DNA of 14,159 nt from JANNVZ01 sp046153915 (GCA_046153915.1 JBJXFC010000249.1:1-14159); one strand, 5' to 3'; shown: positions 7,287 to 14,159, counted from the stretch's first letter. Notes: generated by a model from the sequence alone, not told the origin. Made by a program: numbers and translations.

Positions 7287-7729
7287 TTCACGCGAACAGC
7301 CATTGGACCTTTTTGGCCCATCTCGACTTCGAAAGTTACTTTATCATTCAATTTGACAGGTTGTGTCAACCCATTGGCATGCACAAATATGCTATCCTGC
7401 GATTTGGCATCGCGGATAAATCCATATCCTTTTGCGTCATTGAAGAAGGTAACAGTTCCTTTGCGAATGAGATCTGCAGGATCAACCGGGCGATTGATAG
7501 CAGCACCAAGTTGGATATCTTCAAGATTTACTACAAGCTTTTTGCTTGGATCCGGCGGAGTATCGGTAAGACGACCATATTCGTCTACATAGCCAATCAT
7601 ATCATCTAGTCCTTTTCCCTTGTTGTTATTGGACTTGCGGTCAATGCGCTTGTCTTCCTTGTCTTGCCTTTTTTTGAGCCTTTTTTTCTCTTTTTCTTTC
7701 TTGCTGTAAGTTTCCTGTGATTTACCCAT
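7277..7729 (-). CDS. Cold-shock-domain protein with basic N-terminal extension
   Basis: A 150-residue nucleic-acid-binding protein. Residues 1-40 are very rich in Lys, Arg, Glu and Asp (KKEKEKKRLKKRQDKE at 10-25) and probably a charged coil or disordered tail. A short linker follows, with DDMIGYVDEYG at 42-52. The cold-shock domain runs from about residue 89 to the end: RKGTVTFFNDAKGYGFI, with RNP1 KGYGFI at 100-105 and RNP2 SIFVH at 113-117. The usual tryptophan of KWFN is Phe here. Such proteins bind single-stranded RNA or DNA and act as RNA chaperones; the extended form is common in Bacteroidota, to my knowledge. The gene has its own box-like sequence about 53 bp upstream and is separated from the upstream amylase by a palindrome, so it is probably transcribed alone. 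Confidence 0.93.
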   Translation of the reverse strand: MGKSQETYSKKEKEKKRLKKRQDKEDKRIDRKSNNNKGKGLDDMIGYVDEYGRLTDTPPDPSKKLVVNLEDIQLGAAINRPVDPADLIRKGTVTFFNDAKGYGFIRDAKSQDSIFVHANGLTQPVKLNDKVTFEVEMGQKGPMAVRVKVG

Positions 7730-7781
7730 CTTGATTTCTTTATCCGGCCTTACGGTTTGATTTTTAGGTGTGAGACCGCTT

Positions 7782-7789
7782 CAAAGGTA
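7782..7789 (-). promoter_or_regulatory. Bacteroidota -7 box for the cold-shock gene
   Basis: On the minus strand TACCTTTG is a perfect match to TAnnTTTG. It lies 52 bp before the ATG at 7729, giving an untranslated leader of roughly 45-50 nt, plausible for a cold-shock mRNA. I did not find a TTTG element at the expected 19-21 bp upstream. Confidence 0.45.
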
Positions 7790-7840
7790 GTCGATAGTTT
7801 CTTTGCGGGCGCTATCGAATTGGATTTTGTTGAAAAACGG

Positions 7841-7879
7841 AACCTGTAGAGACGCAGTGCATTGCGTCTCTACAAGGTT
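7841..7879. repeat. Strong palindrome containing the amylase stop codon; possible dispersed repeat or terminator
   Basis: TGTAGAGACGCA (7845-7856) and TGCGTCTCTACA (7863-7874) form a perfect 12-bp stem with loop GTGCAT. Outside it AACC (7841-7844) pairs with GGTT (7876-7879) past a bulged A at 7875. The TAG stop and last sense codons of the minus-strand amylase lie in the right arm. Read on the minus strand, the stem is followed by CCGTTTTTC, so it could terminate the amylase transcript. The core resembles GTAGAGACG...CGTCTCTAC palindromes I recall as dispersed repeats in other bacteria; copy number cannot be tested in this window. Confidence 0.8.
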
Positions 7880-10194
7880 TTGATTTCATAGGACCAAGGC
7901 TGAATGCTGATGGTCAAATTGCCACCCGAATAACCCGGTATTTTGGAATTCATGTCCACCGTGATGGATTTGGATTCTTGACTTTTGTTAATAGCCACGA
8001 CTACAATTTCGTTAAAATATTTTCTTGCGAAAACAAGCGTTGTTTCATCGTCGTGGAGAGGAATTAAATCACCATACGTCAATGCCATCGAATTGCGGCG
8101 CAAATTCACGAGGTATTTTTCTGAATCGTAAAGTTCCTGCTGCCATTTATTCCAATCACCAAAGTGCATCATGCGGCGATTGTCAGGGTCATTTGCTCCG
8201 GGCATACCTATTTCATCTCCGTAGTAAATACAAGGAATGCCGGGTGTGGTCATCAGAAAGGCGCTAAGCAAATTCATCTTTCTGAATCCGGTGCTGTCTT
8301 TGTTTTCAATTTCTCTTGTCCATCCTGCGAGTTTTGGATCTTCATCAAATCGAACAGAACCATCGGCGTAGGAAGTAAACCGTGTGCGATCCTGGTTGCC
8401 GGTTATATTTCCCATCAGGTGATGACTGCCATAATAGTTCATGCTTTCATTTAAAACACGCTGAAGATTTTTGAAATTGGTCTGGTCTTTTGCGAATGCG
8501 TCAACCGCGGCATCATAAAGATTGAAGTCGAATTGTGCGTCCATTTGCCCGCTGCCGATATAGGATGAAATTAACTCAGGATTGCCATACGTTTCTCCTA
8601 CCTGATAAATGTTACGGCCGGGATTTTTGCGGCTGTAATTCTTCACTTTGAAAGTAAGTTCTCTCCAGAAAGTTTCAGGGATATGTTTAGTTGCATCGTG
8701 GCGGAATCCATCGAGGTCATAATGTTCTACCCAATACATGGCTGTATCCGTGAGGGCATGCACAACTTCGGGTCGTTCAAAATTCCATGTTGGCAGAAAG
8801 GTATCAAACCATGTTGTGAGTCGTTGTTCGTCCCACAGTTCTGTGTTCATGCGCCCATCGGGCAAATAGAGTGGAGTAGTCCAGTCGGGATTTTGTTTGT
8901 ACAACGGATGATCCTGATGCACATGGTGCGCAACATAATCGAGGATAACATTCATGTTGTTGGCATGGGCCACTTCCAACAATTCTTTCATTTGGGCTTC
9001 ATTGCCAAATCGCGAATCGATTGATCGAAGCGCAGTGGGCCAGTAACCGTGGTAAGCGCTAAAGGTACTTGTTACACCTTTGTTCCAAAGTCCCCAGGCT
9101 CCGGTTGCATTCTGAGTTATAGGTGAAACCCAAACGGTATTTATCCCTAAATCCTGAAAATACCCATCCTTTATTTTTTGAGTTATTCCTTTCAGGTCTC
9201 CTCCAAAATTATTCGCTTTAGGCAGAATGGTTGGATCCAATGTTGGAGCATTATTCGATGTATCACCATCTACAAAACGGTCTACCATCATAAAGTACAT
9301 GATCGAGGTATGCATATCCGATCGCTGCAATGCTGAAGTTTTGGTGACCACTTCGCTGTTTTCAAGTGGAATGAGGATGTCGTTGCTACGTTGATTGCCA
9401 GTGCATCCGAAAATACGGAGATGCGAGCGACCTGTTTTTTTGAAATCAGATGGAACCTGAACGGACACATCGTTTCCCTGAACTGTAGATGGAATCAGTG
9501 TATTATCCAGATAGACAAATACATTTTGCAAAGGCTGATTTGATTTAAGGTTGAGCTCCTTATTATCCGATCTGGATGTGGTTAAAAAGGGCGATTCGGT
9601 TACTTTTTCGCCTGCCTGAAATGTATTGTTCAATCCGCCCATTCCGTTGTCGATGGTACTCGGATTGTTCTCATCCATTTTCTCCAAATCATCTATCCAA
9701 ATGCGGTACTGATACAATCCTTTGGTAAGCACAAGATCTGCAACCCATGCATCGTTTTCAAAACGCAATGGAGTTGATTTGCGATTCCAACCATTCATAC
9801 TCCCGGCCAATTCTACTTTCGAAAAGGTATTATTCCCTGATTTGTATTCGAAACGGTACTTTATTTTTTCTGATTTAAAGACGGGAATGTCGTGACCAAT
9901 GCCTTTGTAGGTCACAATCAGGTTTCCAACTGGGGCAGTGAGCTCCTGTGCGATGAAGATTTTTCCAGCATTATCCGGTTTGTACTTTACTCCTTCCAGG
10001 TCTGCACTTTCAATTCCGGCAGCATCTGGAAAGTAATCCGTAAGAAAGACAATTGTTGTGTCGTGATTCAATCGAATAGGACTTGCCAAACCCAGGATAA
10101 ACGATGTGTAATCGTTTTTTTTTACTTTGTGATCGGCGCTTACACAGCCAAAAAGGAACGCTGCAAGCAGCAAGCAAATTGAAATAATTCTCAT
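7870..10194 (-). CDS. Lipoprotein alpha-amylase family (GH13) enzyme with N-terminal beta domains
   Basis: A 774-residue enzyme acting on alpha-glucans or maltodextrins, exported as a lipoprotein: hydrophobic signal ending in LFGC (Cys17). Residues about 30-105 form a beta domain. Residues 110-195 resemble a glycogen-binding CBM48/E-set domain (ELAGSMNGWNRKSTPLRF, GLYQYRIWID). Another beta domain spans 210-280. The GH13 barrel starts at about 297 (MYFMMVDRF). Conserved regions: I, DYVAHH at 419-424; II, GFRHDATKH with nucleophile Asp500; III, QVGETYG with acid/base Glu534; IV, GNQD with Asp602. The catalytic triad is present, but region I has His for the usual Asn and region IV has Gln601 for the usual His. 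A C-terminal beta domain ends in the stop inside a palindrome. The gene starts 5 bp after prmC, so it should share its transcript. Specificity (neopullulanase, cyclomaltodextrinase or amylase) is unclear. Confidence 0.93.
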   Translation of the reverse strand: MRIISICLLLAAFLFGCVSADHKVKKNDYTSFILGLASPIRLNHDTTIVFLTDYFPDAAGIESADLEGVKYKPDNAGKIFIAQELTAPVGNLIVTYKGIGHDIPVFKSEKIKYRFEYKSGNNTFSKVELAGSMNGWNRKSTPLRFENDAWVADLVLTKGLYQYRIWIDDLEKMDENNPSTIDNGMGGLNNTFQAGEKVTESPFLTTSRSDNKELNLKSNQPLQNVFVYLDNTLIPSTVQGNDVSVQVPSDFKKTGRSHLRIFGCTGNQRSNDILIPLENSEVVTKTSALQRSDMHTSIMYFMMVDRFVDGDTSNNAPTLDPTILPKANNFGGDLKGITQKIKDGYFQDLGINTVWVSPITQNATGAWGLWNKGVTSTFSAYHGYWPTALRSIDSRFGNEAQMKELLEVAHANNMNVILDYVAHHVHQDHPLYKQNPDWTTPLYLPDGRMNTELWDEQRLTTWFDTFLPTWNFERPEVVHALTDTAMYWVEHYDLDGFRHDATKHIPETFWRELTFKVKNYSRKNPGRNIYQVGETYGNPELISSYIGSGQMDAQFDFNLYDAAVDAFAKDQTNFKNLQRVLNESMNYYGSHHLMGNITGNQDRTRFTSYADGSVRFDEDPKLAGWTREIENKDSTGFRKMNLLSAFLMTTPGIPCIYYGDEIGMPGANDPDNRRMMHFGDWNKWQQELYDSEKYLVNLRRNSMALTYGDLIPLHDDETTLVFARKYFNEIVVVAINKSQESKSITVDMNSKIPGYSGGNLTISIQPWSYEIKTL

Positions 10195-10199
10195 TGTTG

Positions 10200-11066
10200 T
10201 TAAATTTTATAACGTACAAATCGTGTTTTATCCTGTAGATCGCGATGAAATGAAAATGAAGAAATTCCATTTTCGAGAAGCATTTCCGCCATTGGAATTT
10301 CCATCGACTCATGCATTTCGCAGGCAACAAAACCATCCGGGGTGAGCAAATGCCTGCTCCAGTTTAGGATATTCCTATAAAACAAAAGTGGATCATTATC
10401 GGCTACAAATAAGGCATTATGTGGCTCGTGGTTTAGAACGTTATCAGACATAAATCCTTTATCACTTTCCAAAACGTAGGGCGGATTGCTAACAATAACA
10501 TCAAATTTCTCCGACATCATTGGGGCTGATAATGCATCGGCGTGAACAAATTCAATTTTGAGATTGAGATTTTCGGCATTCTTTCTTGCAATAGTCAATG
10601 CCTCGGTCGAAATATCGATTGCAGTTAATTGTGCATCAGGCCTCGCAAATTTTAGTGCAAGGGCAATGCAACCGCTACCGGTTCCGATGTCCAATATTCG
10701 TGGAGATTTGGTTTGCCGATTTTCATCCAATACGAGTTGCACAAGTTCCTCCGTTTCAGGTCGTGGAATAAGCACTCCCGGGCCCACAATAAGATCTAAT
10801 CCACGAAACCATGCATGTTTGGTAATGTATTGAATAGGTTCGCCTTTGAGTATCCGTTTAAGGGCAAATTGCAATTGTAAAATTTCACTTTCACTCAGTC
10901 GATCACCCTGATGCAATTGCAACGTTAACCTATCCCAGCCGAGATAATGCTGAAACAGAAGTTGGGTCATGTTTTGACTTTCCCGCGCACTGTATACACT
11001 GCCAATTCTATCCAGCAGATAAGCGCGCAGGGTGGAAACCTTGTTATCGGCGATAAGCTGATTCAA
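10200..11066 (-). CDS. prmC: Peptide chain release factor glutamine N5-methyltransferase
   Basis: PrmC (HemK) methylates the glutamine of the GGQ motif in release factors, using S-adenosylmethionine in the cytoplasm. At 288 residues it matches the family. The N-terminal helical domain covers residues 1-80; GVLIPRPETEELV at 97-109 leads into the methyltransferase fold; the SAM loop is DIGTGSGCIA at 126-135; the signature NPPY is at 194-197. The start appears to be TTG at 11066: an in-frame TAG directly precedes it and the first in-frame ATG is at residue 33, which would cut off conserved helices. Non-ATG initiation is therefore likely. The gene sits between two GH13 lipoprotein genes, 14 bp after one and 5 bp before the other, an operon-like grouping with no obvious functional link. 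Confidence 0.94.
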   Translation of the reverse strand: MNQLIADNKVSTLRAYLLDRIGSVYSARESQNMTQLLFQHYLGWDRLTLQLHQGDRLSESEILQLQFALKRILKGEPIQYITKHAWFRGLDLIVGPGVLIPRPETEELVQLVLDENRQTKSPRILDIGTGSGCIALALKFARPDAQLTAIDISTEALTIARKNAENLNLKIEFVHADALSAPMMSEKFDVIVSNPPYVLESDKGFMSDNVLNHEPHNALFVADNDPLLFYRNILNWSRHLLTPDGFVACEMHESMEIPMAEMLLENGISSFSFHRDLQDKTRFVRYKI

Positions 11067-11080
11067 CTATGCGGTATTAA

Positions 11081-12496
11081 TCAATTCTTGACAAAAACCT
11101 GATATCCGTAAGAAGGCAATTCTTCGCTTCCTTTGGTGTACAATGCCATCAGCTGCGAATTAAAAATGCTCTTGTAATCGCCCTCAGGCATGGCATCTAT
11201 AAAATCGACCTTTTGTGGTTTGTCAGAAAAGTTGAGTAAAACAATAACTTCATTGTTGTCTTTTTTTCGCATGAAGCAATAAAGAATATCGTCGCTGCTT
11301 GTTTTGATTTTTTTAAACTCTCCGCCAAACTCACCATTCCATAAGGCCGGATTTTCGCGGTGTACATGGAGTAATTTGCTGTAAAAATCCTGGTATTTGT
11401 AGCCATTCCAATTTGTGGTGTCTTTATCAAAAAAACTCAGGCGATGTGCTCTTCCATCCGGGTATTGTTCGCCTCCTTCCTGACTGGTATACATCAATGG
11501 CATACCGGCAATGGTAAATGCCAGTACATCAAAAACCTGTCTGCTTGGGCCAAGGCGTTCATAGCCTGTTCCGTTCCACGAGTTTTCGTCGTGATTGGTT
11601 GTAAAGGACATTCTGTATGCACTTCGCGGAAATGCCGTGTCCTGTTTTGCGAGATATGTATCGATATCACTTAGCTTCTTTTTACCCTTCGCTATTTCGT
11701 TGCAAACGTGCATAAATTCCCACGAGTAACTCATGTCAAATGCTTTTAGGTGATGGTCTTTTTGTTCAGCTTCAGCCAACATAAAAACAGGCTTGATGCT
11801 ATCGAGCGAGGTGCGCACATCGTTCCAAAAATCTGTGGGTACCATCATGGCAACGTCGCAGCGGTAACCATCAATATTTGCATCCCGCACCCAATACTTC
11901 AGGGCGTTTATCATTGCTTTGCGCATCTCCTGATTTTCGTAATTCAAATCGGCAACGTCACTCCAATCTGCTACCGGCGGAACTATGGTATCGGTTATGC
12001 TATCATGCACATACCATTCGGGATGTGTTTTGATCCATTCGTTGTCCCATGCTGTATGATTCGCTACCCAGTCGAGGATGACTTTCATGCCATTTTCATG
12101 CGCCGTATTAACCAGACGTTTAAAATCATCCATAGAACCATAACCGGGATTTACAGCAAGATAGTCTTTCACGCTGTAATGACTTCCCAAACTGGTGGGC
12201 GTTTTTTTACGATTTACAATACCTATTGGATGAATAGGCATTAACCACAAAATGTCAACGCCCATTTCTTTTAAACGTGGAATATCTTTTTCGAACGCAG
12301 AAAAAGTACCTTCGGGAGTGTGCTGACGAATATTGACTTCGTATATCGTCGCGTTTTTACTCCATTCAGGATGTTGCAAAACGCGGGTTTCGTCATGGCC
12401 TGTGATTTTTGCTTCGGAAGTGTGGTCTTTTCTTCCTGTCTCCGCGCAAGAAAATAGAATAGCGGATGAAAGAAGGGTGAGGTAAAGGACTTTCAT
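11081..12496 (-). CDS. Lipoprotein alpha-amylase family (GH13) enzyme
   Basis: A 471-residue GH13 glucan hydrolase with a lipoprotein signal ending in LFSC (Cys17), so anchored in the envelope. There is no large N-terminal carbohydrate-binding domain; the barrel begins at about residue 48 (ATIYEVNIRQHTPEGTF). All four conserved regions are canonical: DWVANH at 142-147; GYRCDVA with nucleophile Asp214; LAEAE with acid/base Glu242; TTNHD with Asp303. A short C-terminal beta domain follows from about 395. I chose ATG 12496 because it begins the signal peptide; a longer in-frame reading adds 23 residues without signal character. It is the first of three closely packed minus-strand genes (this gene, prmC, the larger GH13). 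No SusC/SusD pair or maltose regulator is visible in the window, so the usual starch-utilisation context is missing. Exact specificity is unknown. Confidence 0.93.
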   Translation of the reverse strand: MKVLYLTLLSSAILFSCAETGRKDHTSEAKITGHDETRVLQHPEWSKNATIYEVNIRQHTPEGTFSAFEKDIPRLKEMGVDILWLMPIHPIGIVNRKKTPTSLGSHYSVKDYLAVNPGYGSMDDFKRLVNTAHENGMKVILDWVANHTAWDNEWIKTHPEWYVHDSITDTIVPPVADWSDVADLNYENQEMRKAMINALKYWVRDANIDGYRCDVAMMVPTDFWNDVRTSLDSIKPVFMLAEAEQKDHHLKAFDMSYSWEFMHVCNEIAKGKKKLSDIDTYLAKQDTAFPRSAYRMSFTTNHDENSWNGTGYERLGPSRQVFDVLAFTIAGMPLMYTSQEGGEQYPDGRAHRLSFFDKDTTNWNGYKYQDFYSKLLHVHRENPALWNGEFGGEFKKIKTSSDDILYCFMRKKDNNEVIVLLNFSDKPQKVDFIDAMPEGDYKSIFNSQLMALYTKGSEELPSYGYQVFVKN

Positions 12497-12519
12497 TTGG
12501 TTAATACTGGTTTGGAAGG

Positions 12520-12548
12520 CGAATGTAATGAAAACCCAAGGTGTACAA
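12520..12548 (-). promoter_or_regulatory. Possible promoter of the GH13-prmC-GH13 gene set
   Basis: On the minus strand TACATTCG (12527-12520) matches TAnnTTTG with one mismatch. A TTG (12548-12546) lies 18 bp upstream, slightly short of the usual 19-21. The predicted start would leave about 20 nt before the ATG at 12496. Suggestive only. Confidence 0.3.
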
Positions 12549-12602
12549 TTTACACTTATTCGCATTTTTGGTTGATTTTGAAAATGAATTGCAAGTGAGA
12601 GC

Positions 12603-13379
12603 TTATTTCAATTCGCCATCATTTTTTTCTTTGTAATGGTATTTCACGGTAATGGTCGTAGGTTCTGATGCAGGAATCGGGGGATTAGAAGGCAGTTCTG
12701 CCGGACGATTTTCAGGGATTTTCCAATATGCATTTTCATCATCGGGCAATTCTGGCTCTGTTTCAAATTGATAAACTTTCTTTTGTGGTCCAAGTTTTCG
12801 CCACAAAATAGCTGTCACGAGCCCAATGCCAAAGCCTGCGATATGACCTTCAAATGAAATTCTGGCTTCAATCGGAAATAGGTACCAAACGAGTGATCCG
12901 TAATAAGTAAGCACTACAAGGGCAACGCGCATAAGGGGCGGATTGTACCGCACAATGCCGCTCACTGCGAGAAAGGCAAATTCGCCGTAGATGAGTAAAC
13001 TGGCTCCAATGTGGTTGTTTCCACGGGCGAAAAGCCACACAAAAATGGGAGCAATGAACAAAATAGAGAAAAATACTCTCCAGGCGATTGGTCGATAGAA
13101 GTAAAAAAGAAACGAGTTGAGCACCAAAAATCCAAGCGAATTTTGGGTAATATGTTTCCAGTCACCATGTAGGAAATGCATGGTGAAAATTCCCCTTAAT
13201 CCCTCGGCAGTTCGGGGAATCAAGCCATGTCTTTTCAAGCCAAAACCCAGAAATTCGTCCATAAAAAAAAGCATCCAGCAGATAAATAGAAAAAAAACAG
13301 AGATCAACACGGCATCCGTTATTTTCGTTTTGTCGGAAACTTCATTCTTAATATTCGTTAAATTTGTTTGGTCTGACAT
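12603..13379 (-). CDS. Rhomboid-family intramembrane serine protease
   Basis: A 258-residue polytopic inner-membrane protein that should cleave transmembrane substrates within the bilayer. Hydrophobic spans lie at about 22-45, 65-93, 100-118, 124-142, 150-168 and 176-193. Rhomboid hallmarks are present: HGDWKHITQN at 71-80 (the H-x-x-x-N element), the catalytic serine Ser127 in GAS, and the catalytic histidine His179 in FEGHIAGFGIG. The residue after the serine is Leu rather than the common Gly. After the last span comes a soluble tail of about 65 residues rich in Pro and acidic residues (from about 200), presumably cytoplasmic. ATG 13379 is preferred to one ten codons upstream, because the latter would overlap the promoter of the divergent gene and adds no family sequence. 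No substrate can be named. The next gene on the strand starts 106 bp downstream, so it probably has its own promoter. Confidence 0.92.
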   Translation of the reverse strand: MSDQTNLTNIKNEVSDKTKITDAVLISVFFLFICWMLFFMDEFLGFGLKRHGLIPRTAEGLRGIFTMHFLHGDWKHITQNSLGFLVLNSFLFYFYRPIAWRVFFSILFIAPIFVWLFARGNNHIGASLLIYGEFAFLAVSGIVRYNPPLMRVALVVLTYYGSLVWYLFPIEARISFEGHIAGFGIGLVTAILWRKLGPQKKVYQFETEPELPDDENAYWKIPENRPAELPSNPPIPASEPTTITVKYHYKEKNDGELK

Positions 13380-13398
13380 AATTACTCTGCTATTTTGG
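13367..13398 (+). promoter_or_regulatory. Bacteroidota-type promoter of the 82-residue secreted protein
   Basis: TTTG (13367-13370), then 20 bp, then TATTTTGG (13391-13398). Spacing fits the TTTG-N19-21-TAnnTTTG consensus, and the second box has one mismatch. The transcript would start about 20 nt before the ATG at 13423. The -33 box overlaps the first codons of the divergent rhomboid gene. Confidence 0.5.
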
Positions 13399-13422
13399 CG
13401 CACCTTCAATCATGATTCCACT

Positions 13423-13671
13423 ATGAAAAAAGCCGCATTTATACTTTGTTTTGCCTTCTTCAGTAGCTTAGTTGCTGCTGCCGGCACTGAAACGGTTGCG
13501 AATACAGGCGATCCAAAGAAAGAACAGAAAAAGGAAAGTTCTTCCAATCTTGCGCAGGGTTATTTTAACCTGTTCAGTATTTTGTTCACTGCAACTCCCC
13601 CGCCAACTGACACCACGAAGGTCAAATCGTCCGAACTATCCGTGCCTTCTGCTGCGGATGGTAAAAAATAA
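13423..13671 (+). CDS. Small secreted protein, function unknown
   Basis: An 82-residue protein I do not recognise. Residues 1-20 are a typical Sec signal peptide (MKKAAF, hydrophobic core, cleavage near VAAA-G) with no lipobox, so the mature product of about 60 residues should be periplasmic or secreted. The mature part is hydrophilic and Lys/Glu/Ser-rich (PKKEQKKESSS at 31-41), then a short amphipathic stretch (GYFNLFSILFTA, 46-57) and a Pro/Thr-rich tail. It is divergent from the rhomboid gene with only 43 bp between start codons and has a promoter with both boxes, which supports it being a real gene. The ATG at 13423 is chosen for the signal peptide; a longer in-frame extension would run back through the rhomboid gene. 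Confidence 0.7.
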   Translation: MKKAAFILCFAFFSSLVAAAGTETVANTGDPKKEQKKESSSNLAQGYFNLFSILFTATPPPTDTTKVKSSELSVPSAADGKK

Positions 13672-13735
13672 TTTTCTGTTTTTTCAAATAGGGTTTTTAT
13701 TTTGATAATCTCAATTGAATTGCTTTGCACTCGTT

Positions 13736-13846
13736 ATGAAGACAAACAATTCTATTTCACTAAAGGTCAATTTCCGTTTACTCTTTTTGATATTGCTGAT
13801 GGTTTTCTGTTGGATCATTGCATTTGATTTTGCATTTGGAGAGTAA
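13736..13846 (+). CDS. Putative 36-residue single-span membrane protein
   Basis: A short open frame from ATG to TAA encodes a polar, basic N-terminus (MKTNNSISLKVNFR) followed by one hydrophobic segment at residues 15-30 and a short tail ending FAFGE. The charge pattern fits a small membrane protein with its N-terminus in the cytoplasm. It lies 64 bp after the secreted-protein gene and 33 bp before the TSUP permease, on the same strand. I know no family for it, and chance cannot be ruled out at this size. Confidence 0.4.
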   Translation: MKTNNSISLKVNFRLLFLILLMVFCWIIAFDFAFGE

Positions 13847-13866
13847 CGTATCCTAAAGGTATTCAA

Positions 13867-13874
13867 TACTTTCG
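13867..13874 (+). promoter_or_regulatory. Possible -7 box directly before the TSUP permease start
   Basis: TACTTTCG matches TAnnTTTG with one mismatch and ends only 5 bp before the GTG at 13880. If used, the mRNA would have almost no leader. No -33 element was found at the usual distance. Confidence 0.3.
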
Positions 13875-13879
13875 CACGA

Positions 13880-14159
13880 GTGGATTATGCATTGGTTATA
13901 GTGGTAGCTCTTTCTGGAGCGTTTTTGAGTTTCTTTTCGGGATTCGGTTTGGGTACTTTGTTGCTCCCTGCTTTCCTGCTTTTTTTTCCTCCAGATATTG
14001 CCATTGCGGCTACTGCTGTAGTGCACATGCTCAACAATATTTTTAAGTTATTCCTGGTTGGAAAGTACGCTGACAAACAAATCATTCTGGGCTTTGGTAC
14101 ACTGTCGCTGATTGGTTCAATCGGTGGAGCCTATTTACTCGGAAAGGTTATTCACAATG
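13880..14159 (+). CDS. TauE/SafE (TSUP) family permease, 5' part
   Basis: The first 93 residues of an inner-membrane permease of the TSUP family, which in characterised members export or import sulfite, sulfoacetate or other small organosulfur or carboxylate anions. The visible part has a hydrophobic first span (ALVIVVALSGAFLSFF), then the family-typical GFGLGTLLLPAFLLFFPPDI (about residues 18-37), a second span with AVVHMLNNIFKLFLVGKYAD, and the start of a third (FGTLSLIGSIGGAYLLG). The start is GTG at 13880: the frame has a stop at 13844-13846 and no ATG between. An ATG at 13887 is in another frame and stops after four codons. The substrate cannot be inferred from this fragment or its neighbours. 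The gene continues past the right edge. Confidence 0.85.
   Translation, partial: MDYALVIVVALSGAFLSFFSGFGLGTLLLPAFLLFFPPDIAIAATAVVHMLNNIFKLFLVGKYADKQIILGFGTLSLIGSIGGAYLLGKVIHN

Noticed and set aside
8025..10182. Plus-strand open frames opposite the large amylase
   Set aside because: Shadows of the long GH13 frame on the minus strand, with no start context or family features.
13885..14085. Minus-strand open frame of 66 residues at the right edge
   Set aside because: It lies opposite the TSUP permease, whose plus-strand translation gives clear membrane spans and family motifs.
1..14159. Defence, phage, CRISPR, toxin-antitoxin or secondary-metabolite system
   Set aside because: No nuclease, helicase, reverse transcriptase, integrase, transposase, spaced repeat array or synthase was found; every large gene fits metabolism, envelope or housekeeping roles, apart from the vWA-like unknown.

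Overview
The window comes from a Bacteroidota chromosome, most likely of the Cytophagales or Chitinophagales type. The evidence is gene content rather than a marker gene: a lipoprotein-type TlpA thioredoxin with a long N-terminal region, a cold-shock protein with the basic N-terminal extension usual in this phylum, two lipoprotein GH13 amylases, and promoter-like boxes of the TAnnTTTG (-7) type instead of sigma70 boxes. The order within the phylum is a guess. There are no RNA genes, CRISPR arrays, transposases or phage genes.

Left block (1-3238, minus strand): surE, a 106-residue membrane protein, lpxK and a TlpA-family thioredoxin run in one direction with overlaps or short gaps, so they are probably one transcript. 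lpxK is split by a one-base frameshift near 1696-1700. The TlpA gene runs off the left edge.

Second block (3416-7252, plus strand): a secreted protein of unknown function with a von Willebrand A-like domain, then a 3-oxoadipyl-CoA-type thiolase and a 3-hydroxyacyl-CoA dehydrogenase. The last two catalyse consecutive oxidation and thiolysis steps, as in phenylacetate or beta-oxidation-like degradation. A perfect 13-bp inverted repeat followed by T5 ends 2 bp before the thiolase start. A 112-bp array of 16 heptanucleotide units in one register separates thiolase from dehydrogenase.

Third block (7277-13379, minus strand, read right to left): a rhomboid intramembrane protease; then a GH13 lipoprotein, prmC (release-factor methyltransferase, TTG start) and a second, larger GH13 lipoprotein packed 5-14 bp apart; then a cold-shock-domain protein with its own promoter-like box. 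A strong palindrome of possible repetitive-element origin lies between the larger amylase and the cold-shock gene and contains the amylase stop codon.

Right block (13423-14159, plus strand): an 82-residue secreted protein divergent from the rhomboid gene, a 36-residue single-span membrane protein, and the start of a TauE/SafE (TSUP) permease cut by the right edge.

Most of this is ordinary chromosomal housekeeping and carbon metabolism. I see no convincing multi-gene novel system. The points most worth a second look are the hairpin at the thiolase start, the two-part heptad array, the palindrome that carries an amylase stop codon, the lpxK frameshift, the altered catalytic-region residues in the large amylase, and the uncharacterised vWA-like secreted protein.
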